From assembly GCA_002412765.1 (NCBI GenBank), contig DHVR01000048.1:22309-80308 (forward strand): a DNA stretch of 58,000 bases, given 5' to 3'. The stretch comes from Leptolinea sp. UBA5203 (GTDB taxonomy: Bacteria > Chloroflexota > Anaerolineae > Anaerolineales > Anaerolineaceae). Position 1 is the first letter of the stretch, and each line of letters opens with the position of its first letter. The translations under genes were made by a program, and so were the position numbers. The notes below the pieces were generated by a model. The model made no database searches, was not told where the DNA came from, and was given only the letters and a program-made list of their open reading frames with translations. This document shows, in pieces, positions 44,599 to 52,694 of the stretch.

Positions 44599-44933
44599 TG
44601 AATAAGATACAGGAAGACGCATACGAAAAAATCAAACAAGAAATGCGCCGCGGGATGATTGTCATGGCTGCCATGAGCCAGCTCCGCGAGGCGCAGTATG
44701 GGTATTCCCTGATTCAATCCCTTAATGATCAGGGATATGAAATCGGACAGGATACCTTGTATCCCCTTCTGCGCCGGCTGGAACAACAAGGCTTGCTGCT
44801 CAGTGAATGGCGTGTGGAAGACCCCAGACCAAGACGATATTATCAACTTAATGAGGATGGCCTGGCTGTATTAAATTTATTAATCGCTGATTGGAAGAAT
44901 CAGGAAACTGTATTAAGGAGTTTATTATCATGA
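44598..44933 (+). CDS. PadR-family transcriptional regulator
   Basis: 111 residues from the ATG at 44598. The frame is open upstream to 44391, but PadR similarity starts here and the promoter overlaps the longer version. The winged HTH shows IVMAAMSQLREAQYGYSLIQSL, then QDTLYPLLRRLEQQGLL and PRRYYQLNEDG. It is a short PadR-s2-type protein with a C-terminal dimer helix. Its stop overlaps the start of the HAAS membrane protein (ATGA). The palindrome within its own promoter suggests autorepression, relieved by an unknown ligand. Confidence 0.95.
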   Translation: MNKIQEDAYEKIKQEMRRGMIVMAAMSQLREAQYGYSLIQSLNDQGYEIGQDTLYPLLRRLEQQGLLLSEWRVEDPRPRRYYQLNEDGLAVLNLLIADWKNQETVLRSLLS

Positions 44934-45952
44934 AACTTACCCCCGAAGCCGAGGAATTCCTCAACCGTTATTTTTACGCTATTAAAATGGAATTGCCCGG
45001 AAAGCAGCGTGACGATATTGTCACCGAACTGCAATCCAATTTACTGGACAGCATGGAAGAACAATATGCCAGCGAGACGCTGATTGACAAAACCTTGATT
45101 AAGAAGATCCTATTGGAGAATGGTTCTCCTCGCAGTATCGCAGAAAAGTTCATCGGGCCGCGCTATCTGATTGGACCCAAACTCTATCCGCTCTTCGCTC
45201 AAGTCCTGACCATTGTGATGACCGTTTTAGGAACGGTGCTGATGGTGACCTTTTTGATCGGCGCGTTTATGAATCCCTGGCCAACTGATGCCGTATTAGG
45301 CAATGTTTTTGAATTTATCGGTGGCCTTTGGAATGCCTTACTAGCTTCTGCAGCCATCATCGTGCTGGTCTTTTCAATCATCGAACGCCGTATGCCCGAG
45401 AAAATGGATGAGTTTGAAACGGATGCCTGGAAACCGGATGACTTGCCAGAGATTACCCACACCAAAAATGTGCGCTATGCCAGCCATATCCTGGGGATTG
45501 TGGGTGGGATGATCTGGATCATGGTGATGATCTATTTAATGAACGTAGGTGAAATCTACGCCTGGATAAACGGCGAAAAGATCCTGACTGGTACGATCAC
45601 GGATAGTTTCAAATCTTTATTGCCCCTTTTCATCACCCTCAGTGGATTGGAAATGGCAAATCATATCGTCATCTTATCCCAACAAACCTATTCTGCCTTC
45701 TCCCGCTGGTTCCATATCGTCCTGGACGGCTTGAACGTCGTCCTGCTTGGCTTTTTATTTGGCGCTCTCCCGCTATTCACCTTTACCTGGCAAAGTTACC
45801 CGGAGGAATTCATCGGACAATTCCAAACACTGGACCCGATGATACAGAAGAGTTTTACGGGGGTAATCGTCCTGGTCTTTTGTGTAACGCTCGTTTCTCT
45901 GATTCAAAAGGTATATAAGGAAATCACCAAACAACCGGATTACAAATACTAA
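44930..45952 (+). CDS. HAAS-domain membrane protein, PadR partner
   Basis: 340 residues from the ATG at 44930, with AAGGAG nine bases upstream and a 4-base overlap with padR. Residues 1-90 form a HAAS-type helical domain (FLNRYFYAIKMELPGKQRDD, then IAEKFIGPRYLIG) that is typically encoded beside PadR. About six transmembrane helices follow (about 98-122, 133-158, 185-205, 225-250, 265-285, 310-328). The role of the family is unsettled; the N-terminal domain may signal to or sequester PadR. A strong terminator follows. Confidence 0.9.
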   Translation: MKLTPEAEEFLNRYFYAIKMELPGKQRDDIVTELQSNLLDSMEEQYASETLIDKTLIKKILLENGSPRSIAEKFIGPRYLIGPKLYPLFAQVLTIVMTVLGTVLMVTFLIGAFMNPWPTDAVLGNVFEFIGGLWNALLASAAIIVLVFSIIERRMPEKMDEFETDAWKPDDLPEITHTKNVRYASHILGIVGGMIWIMVMIYLMNVGEIYAWINGEKILTGTITDSFKSLLPLFITLSGLEMANHIVILSQQTYSAFSRWFHIVLDGLNVVLLGFLFGALPLFTFTWQSYPEEFIGQFQTLDPMIQKSFTGVIVLVFCVTLVSLIQKVYKEITKQPDYKY

Positions 45953-45960
45953 CCATTAGC

Positions 45961-45995
45961 AAAAGGCTTTCGGGAATATACCGAAAGTCTTTTTT
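45961..45995 (+). terminator. terminator of the PadR/HAAS operon
   Basis: AAAGGCTTTCGG pairs with CCGAAAGTCTTT around seven bases and is followed by TTTT, ten bases after the stop codon. Confidence 0.9.
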
Positions 45996-46067
45996 GCTAT
46001 GTTGGTAAATCCTCAATGAGTGAAGGGGCAATTTTGCTTACAATATCTGAAAATCCCAAATCAGCAA

Positions 46068-46098
46068 GCGTAGGATACATTGACAATGCATCCTACGC
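46068..46098. repeat. inverted repeat GCGTAGGAT/ATCCTACGC
   Basis: GCGTAGGAT (46068-46076) and ATCCTACGC (46090-46098) with further pairing of ATT/AAT inside. It lies before the 183-bp array. The gap 45996-46380 otherwise has no recognised gene; a 64-codon minus-strand frame at 46115-46309 overlaps GC-rich repeat sequence. Confidence 0.7.
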
Positions 46099-46379
46099 AG
46101 GATGGAAAATGATTTTAATAAATGATGACCACCTGAGTTTCCCTGTTCTCCAATTTAGTCGGCAAACGTAGGGCGTGGGTCGTAGACCCCGCCGCTTTTG
46201 GTTCAAGATGGGATTTCCAATGTTTAACAATTCCCATACCAGCCTCTAGCCAACGATTTTCATTTTTGTATGTCGTGGTTGAGGCGTTGAGATTAACATC
46301 AGTAAACAATCTTATCGCCGAAACCCGACATTCCCGATAGGAGATTTCATAGGATTCGAGAACGCTGGAATAACAAGTT

Positions 46380-47027
46380 AGGTACGGTTGTTTACTGTTG
46401 GGTTTCGCCGGGGTTGGTTAATTGGCGTGCTTAATTAACCCCGGCTCAACCGCACCCTACGCCGGTGCCGATGATATTGAAAATCATAATGAATGGGGCA
46501 TCGTATAAAAAAGCCGGATCAACCGTAGGAGCGCGAGGCTCGCGCCCTCATGCTGGTTGGGTAAAGGTATCTACTGGTGGGTATCGCCGGGATTGGTTGG
46601 TTAATTGGCGTGCTTAATTAACCCCGACTCAACCGCACCCTACGCCGGTGCCGATGATATTGAAAAACATAATGAAAGGGGCATCGTATAAAAAAGCCGG
46701 ATCAACCGTAGGGGCGCGAGGCTCGCGCCCTCACACCGGTTGGGAAAAGGCATCTACTGGTGGGTATCGCCGGGGTTGGTTGGTTAATTGGCGTGCTTAA
46801 TTAACCCCGGCTCAACCGCACCCTACGCCGGTGCCGATGATATTGAAAATCATAATGAATGGGGCATCGTAAGAATAATCCGGCTCAACCGTAGGGGCGC
46901 GAGGCTCGCGCCCTAATGCCGGGTAGGCATAGATGTTTCCTGTTGGGTATCGCCGGGGTTGGTTTATTGGCTGGCGTGTTGAATGTTCCCCGGCTCCATC
47001 ACAACCTACGCCGGTGCCGAATAAATC
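46380..47027 (+). repeat. 183-bp tandem repeat, four copies, between convergent genes
   Basis: GCCGGTGCCG recurs at 46461, 46644, 46827 and 47010: a constant 183-bp period. Each unit holds TACTGKTGGGTWTCGCCGGG, then GGCTCAACCGCACCCTACGC, and three hairpins GGCGCGAG-GC-TCGCGCC-type in the linkers (46530, 46712, 46897). It is the same family as 1-197 and 14680-15105. Copy similarity is high, with the last copy most diverged. Confidence 0.9.
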
Positions 47028-47064
47028 ACAATACAAAGAATTCCACTTTTTAAAGAATCCCAAG

Positions 47065-47101
47065 CCAAAAGGCTTTCGGTTCATTCCCGAAAGCCTTTTG
47101 G
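47065..47101 (-). terminator. terminator of the DoxX gene
   Basis: CCAAAAGGCTTTCGG and CCGAAAGCCTTTTGG form a 15-bp perfect stem around seven bases, 26 bp after the minus-strand stop. A/T-rich on both sides. Confidence 0.85.
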
Positions 47102-47126
47102 TTACCCATAAGAATAATTATTAAAC

Positions 47127-47696
47127 TTACTTCTTCTTGAATACTCGACCAGGCTGCCAGGGCGTCCCTAGCAGGGGTAATACCCAGCGATCCAATCCCC
47201 ACCAGCCAGCCGTTTTCCAGGCGAGAATTAACAAAATCGCAAAAGTAAACAGGACAGGGTTTGTACTGGCGGTACCCGCCATCATGAAGTTCCAGTTCAG
47301 GAACCCCCCAAAGAACGCAGCAACGCCTGTGAAAAGACCGAGAACCAAGGCAATCCCAACCAGGAGTTCACCAAACACGACTAATTTTGAAAACCAGGTG
47401 TAAGCGCCGGCATCCAGCATGCCTTGAAGAAACTGCCTGTACCAATCAAACGCAATGGCGGGTCTGGCGGGAGCTTCCGGAATCAAGACTGCCCTCTCCC
47501 AAAAGCCTTTCAAGGCCTCCCCACCCTGCATCCAGGCCGGATTGGTAATCTTTCCCCAGCCAGACATAATCCAGGAATATCCCAGGTATAAGCGCATGAT
47601 CAACCAAATCCATGACCATTTAACCTGACCAAATAAACTTACCGCTGCGGGTGGATCCATCAGCTGCAAATCTGAACTATTTTTCATTGTAGACAT
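47127..47696 (-). CDS. DoxX-family membrane protein
   Basis: 189 residues from the ATG at 47696; the TTG at 47708 overlaps the GGAGG ribosome site and is rejected. Four hydrophobic segments lie at about 30-48, 95-118, 124-146 and 152-170. The first has the DoxX signature RLYLGYSWIMSGWGKI; GELLVGIALVLGLFTG and GGFLNWNFMMAG follow. DoxX/DoxD proteins include the small subunit of thiosulfate:quinone oxidoreductase and many proteins of unknown function; a redox role here is only possible. It is monocistronic. Confidence 0.9.
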   Translation of the reverse strand: MSTMKNSSDLQLMDPPAAVSLFGQVKWSWIWLIMRLYLGYSWIMSGWGKITNPAWMQGGEALKGFWERAVLIPEAPARPAIAFDWYRQFLQGMLDAGAYTWFSKLVVFGELLVGIALVLGLFTGVAAFFGGFLNWNFMMAGTASTNPVLFTFAILLILAWKTAGWWGLDRWVLPLLGTPWQPGRVFKKK

Positions 47697-47849
47697 AAAA
47701 ACCTCCAAAAATCAAAACGTATTGTACTATTATTATCTATTTTATCATAAATACTACTAAAATACACGTTAATCTTTTTTTATAAAAATACCCTCGATCG
47801 GTAAGGGGCTTGCGTTATAATGTAGGTATTCTTAGATTTTGGAAAAATC

Positions 47850-48830
47850 ATGTCCGAACCCATCGAACCGACAGCCCAAAATCAGCTTGAACCATATCAT
47901 CGGCAGGATCTGGATCAAAATCCTGCCGTATTATATCTTGCGCAATTAAAACCTGTCGGTCGCAGGGGGATGTTGAGGGCGCTGGAAGGTGTGGTTGAAA
48001 TCTTGTCAGATTTTACGTTGGATATTTATACTTTTCCCTGGAAAGATATCAGCCGCGCCGATGTGATTCGCATTGTCCTGGCCATGCGGGATAAATATGA
48101 ATACAAACCGGCTTCCATCAATCACACCCTGAGTGCCATCCGCGGCGTGCTGCGCGAAGCTTACCAGCTTGGACAACTCACCGCTGAAGAACTGCAGCGC
48201 GCGGTATCCGTGAAAAATGTCAAGTATAGTTTTGAAGCCACCGGCCGGGACCTTTCCCAGGGTGAAATCCATGCTCTTCTCATGGCCTGTTTCAGTGATA
48301 ATCGTAAAATCGGCATTCGGGATGCCGCCATGATCGCAGTGATGTATCAGGGCGGGCTGCGCCGGGAGGAAGTTGTCCACATCCGCCGCGAAGAAGTCTA
48401 TTTGGAAAATAAACAGCTCAAAGTTACCGGCAAAGGAACCAAACAACGCACCATTTTCTTGAGCGGCGGGACCCAAAACGCCCTGGAAGACTGGCTGGAA
48501 ATTCGCGGTACCGAGCCGGGACCCTTATTTTGCCCCATTCGCAAGGGGAGCAAATTAAGTCTGCAAGCCATGACCACCCAGGCAGTTTACTATATTTTAA
48601 AAACCCGCGGCAAACAAGCCGGCGTGGCCCATTTCTCCCCGCATGATATGCGGCGGACTTTTGTCGGCGATCTATTGGATGCCGGTGCGGATATCGCCAC
48701 TGTGGCAAAAATGGCCGGACATGCCAACGTGCAGACTACAGCCCGCTACGACCGCCGTGGAGAAGAAACCCAAAAGAAAGCCTCAGAGTTATTACATGTC
48801 CCTTATCAGCAGCGGCTGATCAAGAAATAA
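47850..48830 (+). CDS. tyrosine recombinase/site-specific integrase
   Basis: 326 residues. The N-terminal SAM-like core-binding domain covers about 20-115. The catalytic domain has all active-site residues: Arg171 in GGLRREEV, Lys195 in TGKGTKQR, His265 and Arg268 in SPHDMRRTF, His291 in AGHANVQTTARY, and Tyr300. It is XerCD-sized, with no phage-integrase AP2-like N-terminal arm. There is no excisionase, transposase or relaxase nearby, and I found no att-site repeat flanking it. It could be a chromosome-dimer resolvase-like protein or a stand-alone recombinase. A TATAAT lies at 47816-47821. It sits next to the 183-bp array, which may be coincidence. Confidence 0.94.
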   Translation: MSEPIEPTAQNQLEPYHRQDLDQNPAVLYLAQLKPVGRRGMLRALEGVVEILSDFTLDIYTFPWKDISRADVIRIVLAMRDKYEYKPASINHTLSAIRGVLREAYQLGQLTAEELQRAVSVKNVKYSFEATGRDLSQGEIHALLMACFSDNRKIGIRDAAMIAVMYQGGLRREEVVHIRREEVYLENKQLKVTGKGTKQRTIFLSGGTQNALEDWLEIRGTEPGPLFCPIRKGSKLSLQAMTTQAVYYILKTRGKQAGVAHFSPHDMRRTFVGDLLDAGADIATVAKMAGHANVQTTARYDRRGEETQKKASELLHVPYQQRLIKK

Positions 48831-48924
48831 TCCTTCCCAGCAGATCCTCTGAACTGGAACCTCATATTTCCCGTTTAAAAACAAAATCCAACCCGACTAA
48901 TCATCCATCTCACAATCCAAGATA

Positions 48925-48967
48925 TGTGACAAATATCACAGACAGTTGGTTGTCTGCATGCTATGGT
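48925..48967 (+). promoter_or_regulatory. CRP/FNR/HcpR-like box and promoter of the ferredoxin-hcp operon
   Basis: TGTGA-CAAATA-TCACA at 48925-48940 is a perfect CRP-type palindrome. A second palindrome, CAGACA-GTTGGT-TGTCTG (48939-48956), overlaps its edge. TGC-TATGGT (48959-48967) fits an extended -10, which puts the start of transcription near 48974 and the first palindrome at about -41.5, the class II activator position. Clade known for this arrangement before hcp: HcpR/FNR regulators. Confidence 0.7.
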
Positions 48968-48995
48968 TAACTCAGGATTGCGAATGAGGATCAAT

Positions 48996-49211
48996 ATGCC
49001 AACCCAAATCACCCCCACGATTGATAGAAAACTTTGCACACGCTGCGGAAAATGTGTCAGCGAGTGCCCGACCCAGGCTGTCGATTGGATCGATTCGTTC
49101 CCGGTAATCACTCGGCCCATGGATTGTACCTATTGCGGCTTATGTGAGGAAATTTGTCCCCAACACGCGATCAGCCTTTATTACAGTATTTCATTAAAGA
49201 AGAATTCATAA
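48996..49211 (+). CDS. 2[4Fe-4S] ferredoxin, partner of Hcp
   Basis: 71 residues from the ATG at 48996 (GAGG eight bases upstream); an in-frame ATG at 48963 falls over the predicted promoter -10. Two CxxCxxCxxxCP motifs are present: CTRCGKCVSECP and CTYCGLCEEICP. It is a small bacterial ferredoxin, like the FrdX-type proteins encoded before hcp in several anaerobes, where it may pass electrons to the hybrid cluster protein. The gap to hcp is ten bases, so one transcript is expected. Confidence 0.93.
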   Translation: MPTQITPTIDRKLCTRCGKCVSECPTQAVDWIDSFPVITRPMDCTYCGLCEEICPQHAISLYYSISLKKNS

Positions 49212-49221
49212 GGAGATTCAG

Positions 49222-50898
49222 ATGAGCATGTTTTGTTATCAATGTCAGGAGACCAGCAAGAACACCGGCTGTACCATCGCCGGGGTTTGTGGAAAAACCG
49301 CCGAGACGGCAGCACTTCAGGATTTATTAATATGGACAATCAAGGGTATCTCATTCTGGGGCGTTAAAGGGAGAAATTTTAAAATTGATCTCAAGGAAGC
49401 CGATGACTTTGTGGTTAAGGCTTTATTCTCAACCGTCACCAACGTCAATTTCGATTCCAGCCGTTTTGTGGATCTGATTGAACAGGGCATCGCCATTCGT
49501 GAAGACACCCGCAAGCGTTCCCAGGAAGCCTGCCACGGCACCAGCGGTAAACCCTGCGAAGGAACCTTCCCGGATGTCGCCTTATGGGAACCAGTGAACT
49601 ACAACCTGGAAACCCTGCTGGCCAAGGCCGAGATTGTCGGCGTCATCAGCGAATTGGAGACCAATGAAGATATCCGCTCCCTGCGTGAACTTTTGGTTTA
49701 CGGCTTAAAAGGTCTGGCAGCCTATACCGAACACGCCGCCGTGTTGGACGCGTTCAATACCGCCCTGCCGACGTTTATGATGGAAGCCTTAAATGCCACC
49801 CTGGATAATAATCTGGGTGCGGATGAGTATGTTGCCCTGGTGTTGAAATGCGGCGAAATGGGCGTACAGGCCATGGCCCTGTTGGATCAGGCCAATACCT
49901 CCCACTATGGCAATCCCGAACCCACCGTGGTTAATTTGGGCGTCCGTAATAACCCCGCCATCTTGATCAGCGGCCATGATTTGCGTGACATGGAAGAATT
50001 GCTGGCCCAAACAGAAGGTACCGGTGTGGACGTTTACACTCACGGCGAAATGCTGCCCGCCAATGCTTATCCTGCCTTCAAGAAATATGCTCACTTTGCC
50101 GGTAACTACGGCGGTTCCTGGTGGCACCAGGCCGAAGAATTTGAAAAATTCAACGGCCCCATCCTGATGACCACCAACTGTATTATCCGTCCCAGGGACA
50201 GCTACAAACAGCGCATCTTCACCAGCGGATTGGTCGGTTGGGCGGATGTGAAGCACATTCCGGATCGCAAAGAAGGCCAGACCAAAGATTTCTCAGCCCT
50301 GATCGCTTTGGCCAAAACTTGCCCGAGCCCCGATAAGTTGGAAGATGGACAAATCACCATTGGTTTTGCACACGAAGCCGTAATGAACGTAGCCGACAAG
50401 GTCGTCGCAGCCGTCAAAGACGGCAGCATCAAGCGCTTTGTGGTCATGGCTGGCTGTGATGGACGGCAAAATTCGCGCCAGTATTACACCGATCTGGCCG
50501 AAGCCCTGCCAAACGATCACGTCATCCTGACCGCCGGCTGCGCCAAATATCGCTACAACAAACTTCAATTGGGCGACATCAATGGCATTCCGCGTGTCCT
50601 GGATGCCGGTCAATGTAATGATTCCTATTCTCTGGTCGTTATCGCTTTGAAACTGGTGGAAGTGTTCGGAGTAAAAGATATCAACGAACTGCCCATCGCT
50701 TATGATATTGCCTGGTACGAACAAAAAGCGGTAATTGTTTTATTGGCGCTGCTTTCCCTGGGCGTCAAAAACATCAAGCTTGGACCCACCCTGCCGGCAT
50801 TCCTTTCCCCCAACGTGGTGAACGTGCTGGTCAAAAACTTTAACATCATGCCCATCAAAAGCGTGCAGGAAGACCTGATCTCCATTACCGCAGGCTAA
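49222..50898 (+). CDS. hcp: hybrid cluster protein / hydroxylamine reductase
   Basis: 558 residues, the size of class I Hcp. The N-terminal cluster motif is CYQCQETSKNTGCTIAGVCG (Cys-x2-Cys-x8-Cys-x5-Cys), which in class I enzymes of strict anaerobes holds a [4Fe-4S] cluster. Hybrid-cluster ligand regions are visible: NLGVRNNPAILISGHDL, the TNCIIRP segment, MAGCDGRQNSR, TAGCAKYRYNK, and DAGQCNDSYS. It reduces hydroxylamine in vitro and is a nitric oxide reductase or S-nitrosylase in other bacteria. AAGGAG supports the start. Control by the CRP-like box upstream fits a nitrosative-stress role. A hairpin terminator follows. Confidence 0.98.
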   Translation: MSMFCYQCQETSKNTGCTIAGVCGKTAETAALQDLLIWTIKGISFWGVKGRNFKIDLKEADDFVVKALFSTVTNVNFDSSRFVDLIEQGIAIREDTRKRSQEACHGTSGKPCEGTFPDVALWEPVNYNLETLLAKAEIVGVISELETNEDIRSLRELLVYGLKGLAAYTEHAAVLDAFNTALPTFMMEALNATLDNNLGADEYVALVLKCGEMGVQAMALLDQANTSHYGNPEPTVVNLGVRNNPAILISGHDLRDMEELLAQTEGTGVDVYTHGEMLPANAYPAFKKYAHFAGNYGGSWWHQAEEFEKFNGPILMTTNCIIRPRDSYKQRIFTSGLVGWADVKHIPDRKEGQTKDFSALIALAKTCPSPDKLEDGQITIGFAHEAVMNVADKVVAAVKDGSIKRFVVMAGCDGRQNSRQYYTDLAEALPNDHVILTAGCAKYRYNKLQLGDINGIPRVLDAGQCNDSYSLVVIALKLVEVFGVKDINELPIAYDIAWYEQKAVIVLLALLSLGVKNIKLGPTLPAFLSPNVVNVLVKNFNIMPIKSVQEDLISITAG

Positions 50899-50922
50899 CA
50901 TCCATTCAAAACTGGAAAAAGA

Positions 50923-50951
50923 AAACCTCTTTCTAAATTCGAAAGAGGTTT
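50923..50951. terminator. bidirectional terminator between hcp and the cold shock gene
   Basis: AAACCTCTTTC (50923-50933) pairs with GAAAGAGGTTT (50941-50951); T-rich tracts lie on both sides. It lies 25 bp after the hcp stop and 68 bp after the cold shock gene stop. Confidence 0.85.
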
Positions 50952-51019
50952 ATTTTTATGGGTTAGTATAATCAGGAAACGATGTTCCAAAAGATACTAA
51001 GAATTTTTATTTTGTAGAA

Positions 51020-51229
51020 TTAGATTGTGCGAACATCCTTGGCTTGGGGACCTTTACCGTCTACGATGACTTCAAATTCTACCCGGGTACCGTCCAACAA
51101 GGAACGGAATCCATCACCACCAATTGCGGAAAAGTGAACGAAAACATCGCCGCCACTATCCCGTTCGATAAAGCCATAGCCTTTATCCTTGTTAAACCAT
51201 TTTACAGTACCAGTTTCTCGGTTTGCCAT
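51020..51229 (-). CDS. CspA-family cold shock protein
   Basis: 69 residues, a complete single cold shock domain. RNP1 is KGYGFIE and RNP2 is VFVHFSAI; the opening TGTVKWFNKDKG and the ending GPQAKDVRTI are also typical. It binds single-stranded RNA and DNA and acts as an RNA chaperone. AAGGAG lies 11 bases before the ATG. A candidate promoter about 90 bp upstream implies a long 5' leader, as is usual for csp genes. Confidence 0.97.
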   Translation of the reverse strand: MANRETGTVKWFNKDKGYGFIERDSGGDVFVHFSAIGGDGFRSLLDGTRVEFEVIVDGKGPQAKDVRTI

Positions 51230-51317
51230 ACAAAAATACTCCTTCTTGCTAATCGTCAGGTTTTTAATTTCCTTAATCGATGGGGAAATCTCTTAACTGA
51301 CTTTAATCATTCAAATC

Positions 51318-51326
51318 ATTATAACA
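51318..51326 (-). promoter_or_regulatory. extended -10 promoter of the cold shock gene
   Basis: On the minus strand TGT-TATAAT (51326-51318) forms an extended -10. The predicted transcript start near 51311 leaves an 80-nt leader. The -35 is poor. Confidence 0.5.
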
Positions 51327-51496
51327 TATTGAATTTGTAAAGAGTTAAATAAGGTGAAGTTGATCGAATTTGAGTAAAGGTGTGTTTTCACCTTTCATAG
51401 GTGTTGAAAAGACCCTGAGTGTTTTGCAATGCGTCTTTCAAAGTGTTACTGTGGAATAATCGGCAAGAGTGGACGCCGTATCCATCCAGCGTGAGG

Positions 51497-51516
51497 GCGA
51501 ACGGCCGTTCGCCCCT
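51497..51516. repeat. perfect 20-bp palindrome of the dispersed GTAGGGGC family
   Basis: GGGCGAACGGCCGTTCGCCC, followed by CTACG, between the cold shock and ArsR genes. It has the same outer sequence as the GGGCGCGAG hairpins but a different core. Confidence 0.85.
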
Positions 51517-51565
51517 ACGGGAGATGCTGAATTTTCCTATTTCTCAGAACCCTTACTTCCTTGAT

Positions 51566-51594
51566 TTGACAAAACCGGCTGGTTAAGTTAAGAT
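51566..51594 (+). promoter_or_regulatory. promoter of the ArsR-type regulator gene
   Basis: TTGACA (51566-51571), 17 bp, TAAGAT (51589-51594; five of six). The predicted start near 51601 leaves a 16-base leader before the ATG at 51618. Confidence 0.7.
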
Positions 51595-51617
51595 CAAATG
51601 AACTAGATCATTATCTA

Positions 51618-52676
51618 ATGGTGCTTATGGACCTTTCCTGGGATTGCTCCACAAAGTATGACTTTTTCACCAGTCTCAGTGTGTTATTGAACCCTGAGCG
51701 TTTTAACGTACGCCCCACCTGGGCTGCCGGGGTACGCTCGCGCATTCCCTCCGAGGAGCGCCGCGTACTGAAGATTCTCCATTCACATTTTCACTTACCT
51801 TCAATCTGGTGTTACAAGAATCCAATGCCCCCCAAAGCCGGGGATGCCCTCCTGCAACTCCTGCAGGACATTCCGGATAATCAAATTCTGACCGAGCTGT
51901 TTTTGCAAACCATAGAAGAACAAGGCATACGGGAGCAGCTCAGCCGAATTGCTCAAGTAGGCTGCTGGCAGGACAAGGATATACAACTCTTAAAACAGGA
52001 ATTTGAACGCCACTTGATCTTCAGTAAAACCATAGAAATCAAGGCACTGCTGGCTTCATTGTGTGAGCCCGCCGAAACCGGCCGGTGTTACAAAAAAGCA
52101 CTCGTCCATTATTACCAGACCTTTTTCAAAGAAGAGGAAGAACGAATTCTGCCTTACCTGGAACAAAGCCTGAAGCAGGGTCGCCTGTTGGCTGAAAGTC
52201 AGCCTCCGCTAAAGCTGATCGAATCCCTGTGCAATGGCCTGACCCTGCAATTGGAACCCTCCATCCAGGAATTGGTTTGTTCGCCCTCCTATTGGATCAC
52301 CCCGCTGATCAGCTATGACCACCTTTCAACGGGCAAATCCATGCTGCTGTACGGCTGCAGGCCGATGAATGAGAACGTGGTCCCTGGTGAAAATCTCTCC
52401 GCGCATATGATGCAGTCCATCAAAGCCATTGCGGACCCCACCCGTCTGAAAATTATCAAACTCCTGCAGGCAGCCCCGCTTTCGCCCAAGCTGATCGCCG
52501 ATCAACTGCGGCTGCGCCCGCCTACTGTCATTCATCACCTGCAAATCCTGCGTTCCTGCGGATTGGTTCATCTCATTTTAAATGAAGCAGAAGAACGCCT
52601 GTACAGCATTGAATCCGGAGCCCTGCAGGAAACTCTGCATGAATTGGAAGATTTTCTTACCCCAAACCTTTTATAA
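51618..52676 (+). CDS. ArsR-type HTH regulator with long N-terminal domain
   Basis: 352 residues. The DNA-binding domain is at the C-terminus (about 255-335): IKAIADPTRLKIIKLLQAAP, then SPKLIADQLRLRPPTVIHHL. The N-terminal 250 residues are helical and resemble the DUF5937-like sensor half of long ArsR proteins, with FHLPSIW, a KKALVHYYQTFF segment and ESLCNGLTLQLEPSIQ. There is no CxC metal motif, so the signal is probably an organic compound. No clear Shine-Dalgarno is visible; an in-frame ATG three codons later is also possible. It is followed after 18 bp by an MFS transporter gene, which it probably controls. Confidence 0.9.
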   Translation: MVLMDLSWDCSTKYDFFTSLSVLLNPERFNVRPTWAAGVRSRIPSEERRVLKILHSHFHLPSIWCYKNPMPPKAGDALLQLLQDIPDNQILTELFLQTIEEQGIREQLSRIAQVGCWQDKDIQLLKQEFERHLIFSKTIEIKALLASLCEPAETGRCYKKALVHYYQTFFKEEEERILPYLEQSLKQGRLLAESQPPLKLIESLCNGLTLQLEPSIQELVCSPSYWITPLISYDHLSTGKSMLLYGCRPMNENVVPGENLSAHMMQSIKAIADPTRLKIIKLLQAAPLSPKLIADQLRLRPPTVIHHLQILRSCGLVHLILNEAEERLYSIESGALQETLHELEDFLTPNLL

Positions 52677-52694
52677 ATAGTCATTGGTGAATCC

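Noticed and set aside
46115..46309. 64-codon minus-strand frame
   Set aside because: It runs through GC-rich repeat sequence and lacks a ribosome site.
47127..48830. integrated mobile element around the tyrosine recombinase
   Set aside because: No cargo, excisionase, tRNA or flanking direct repeat could be found.
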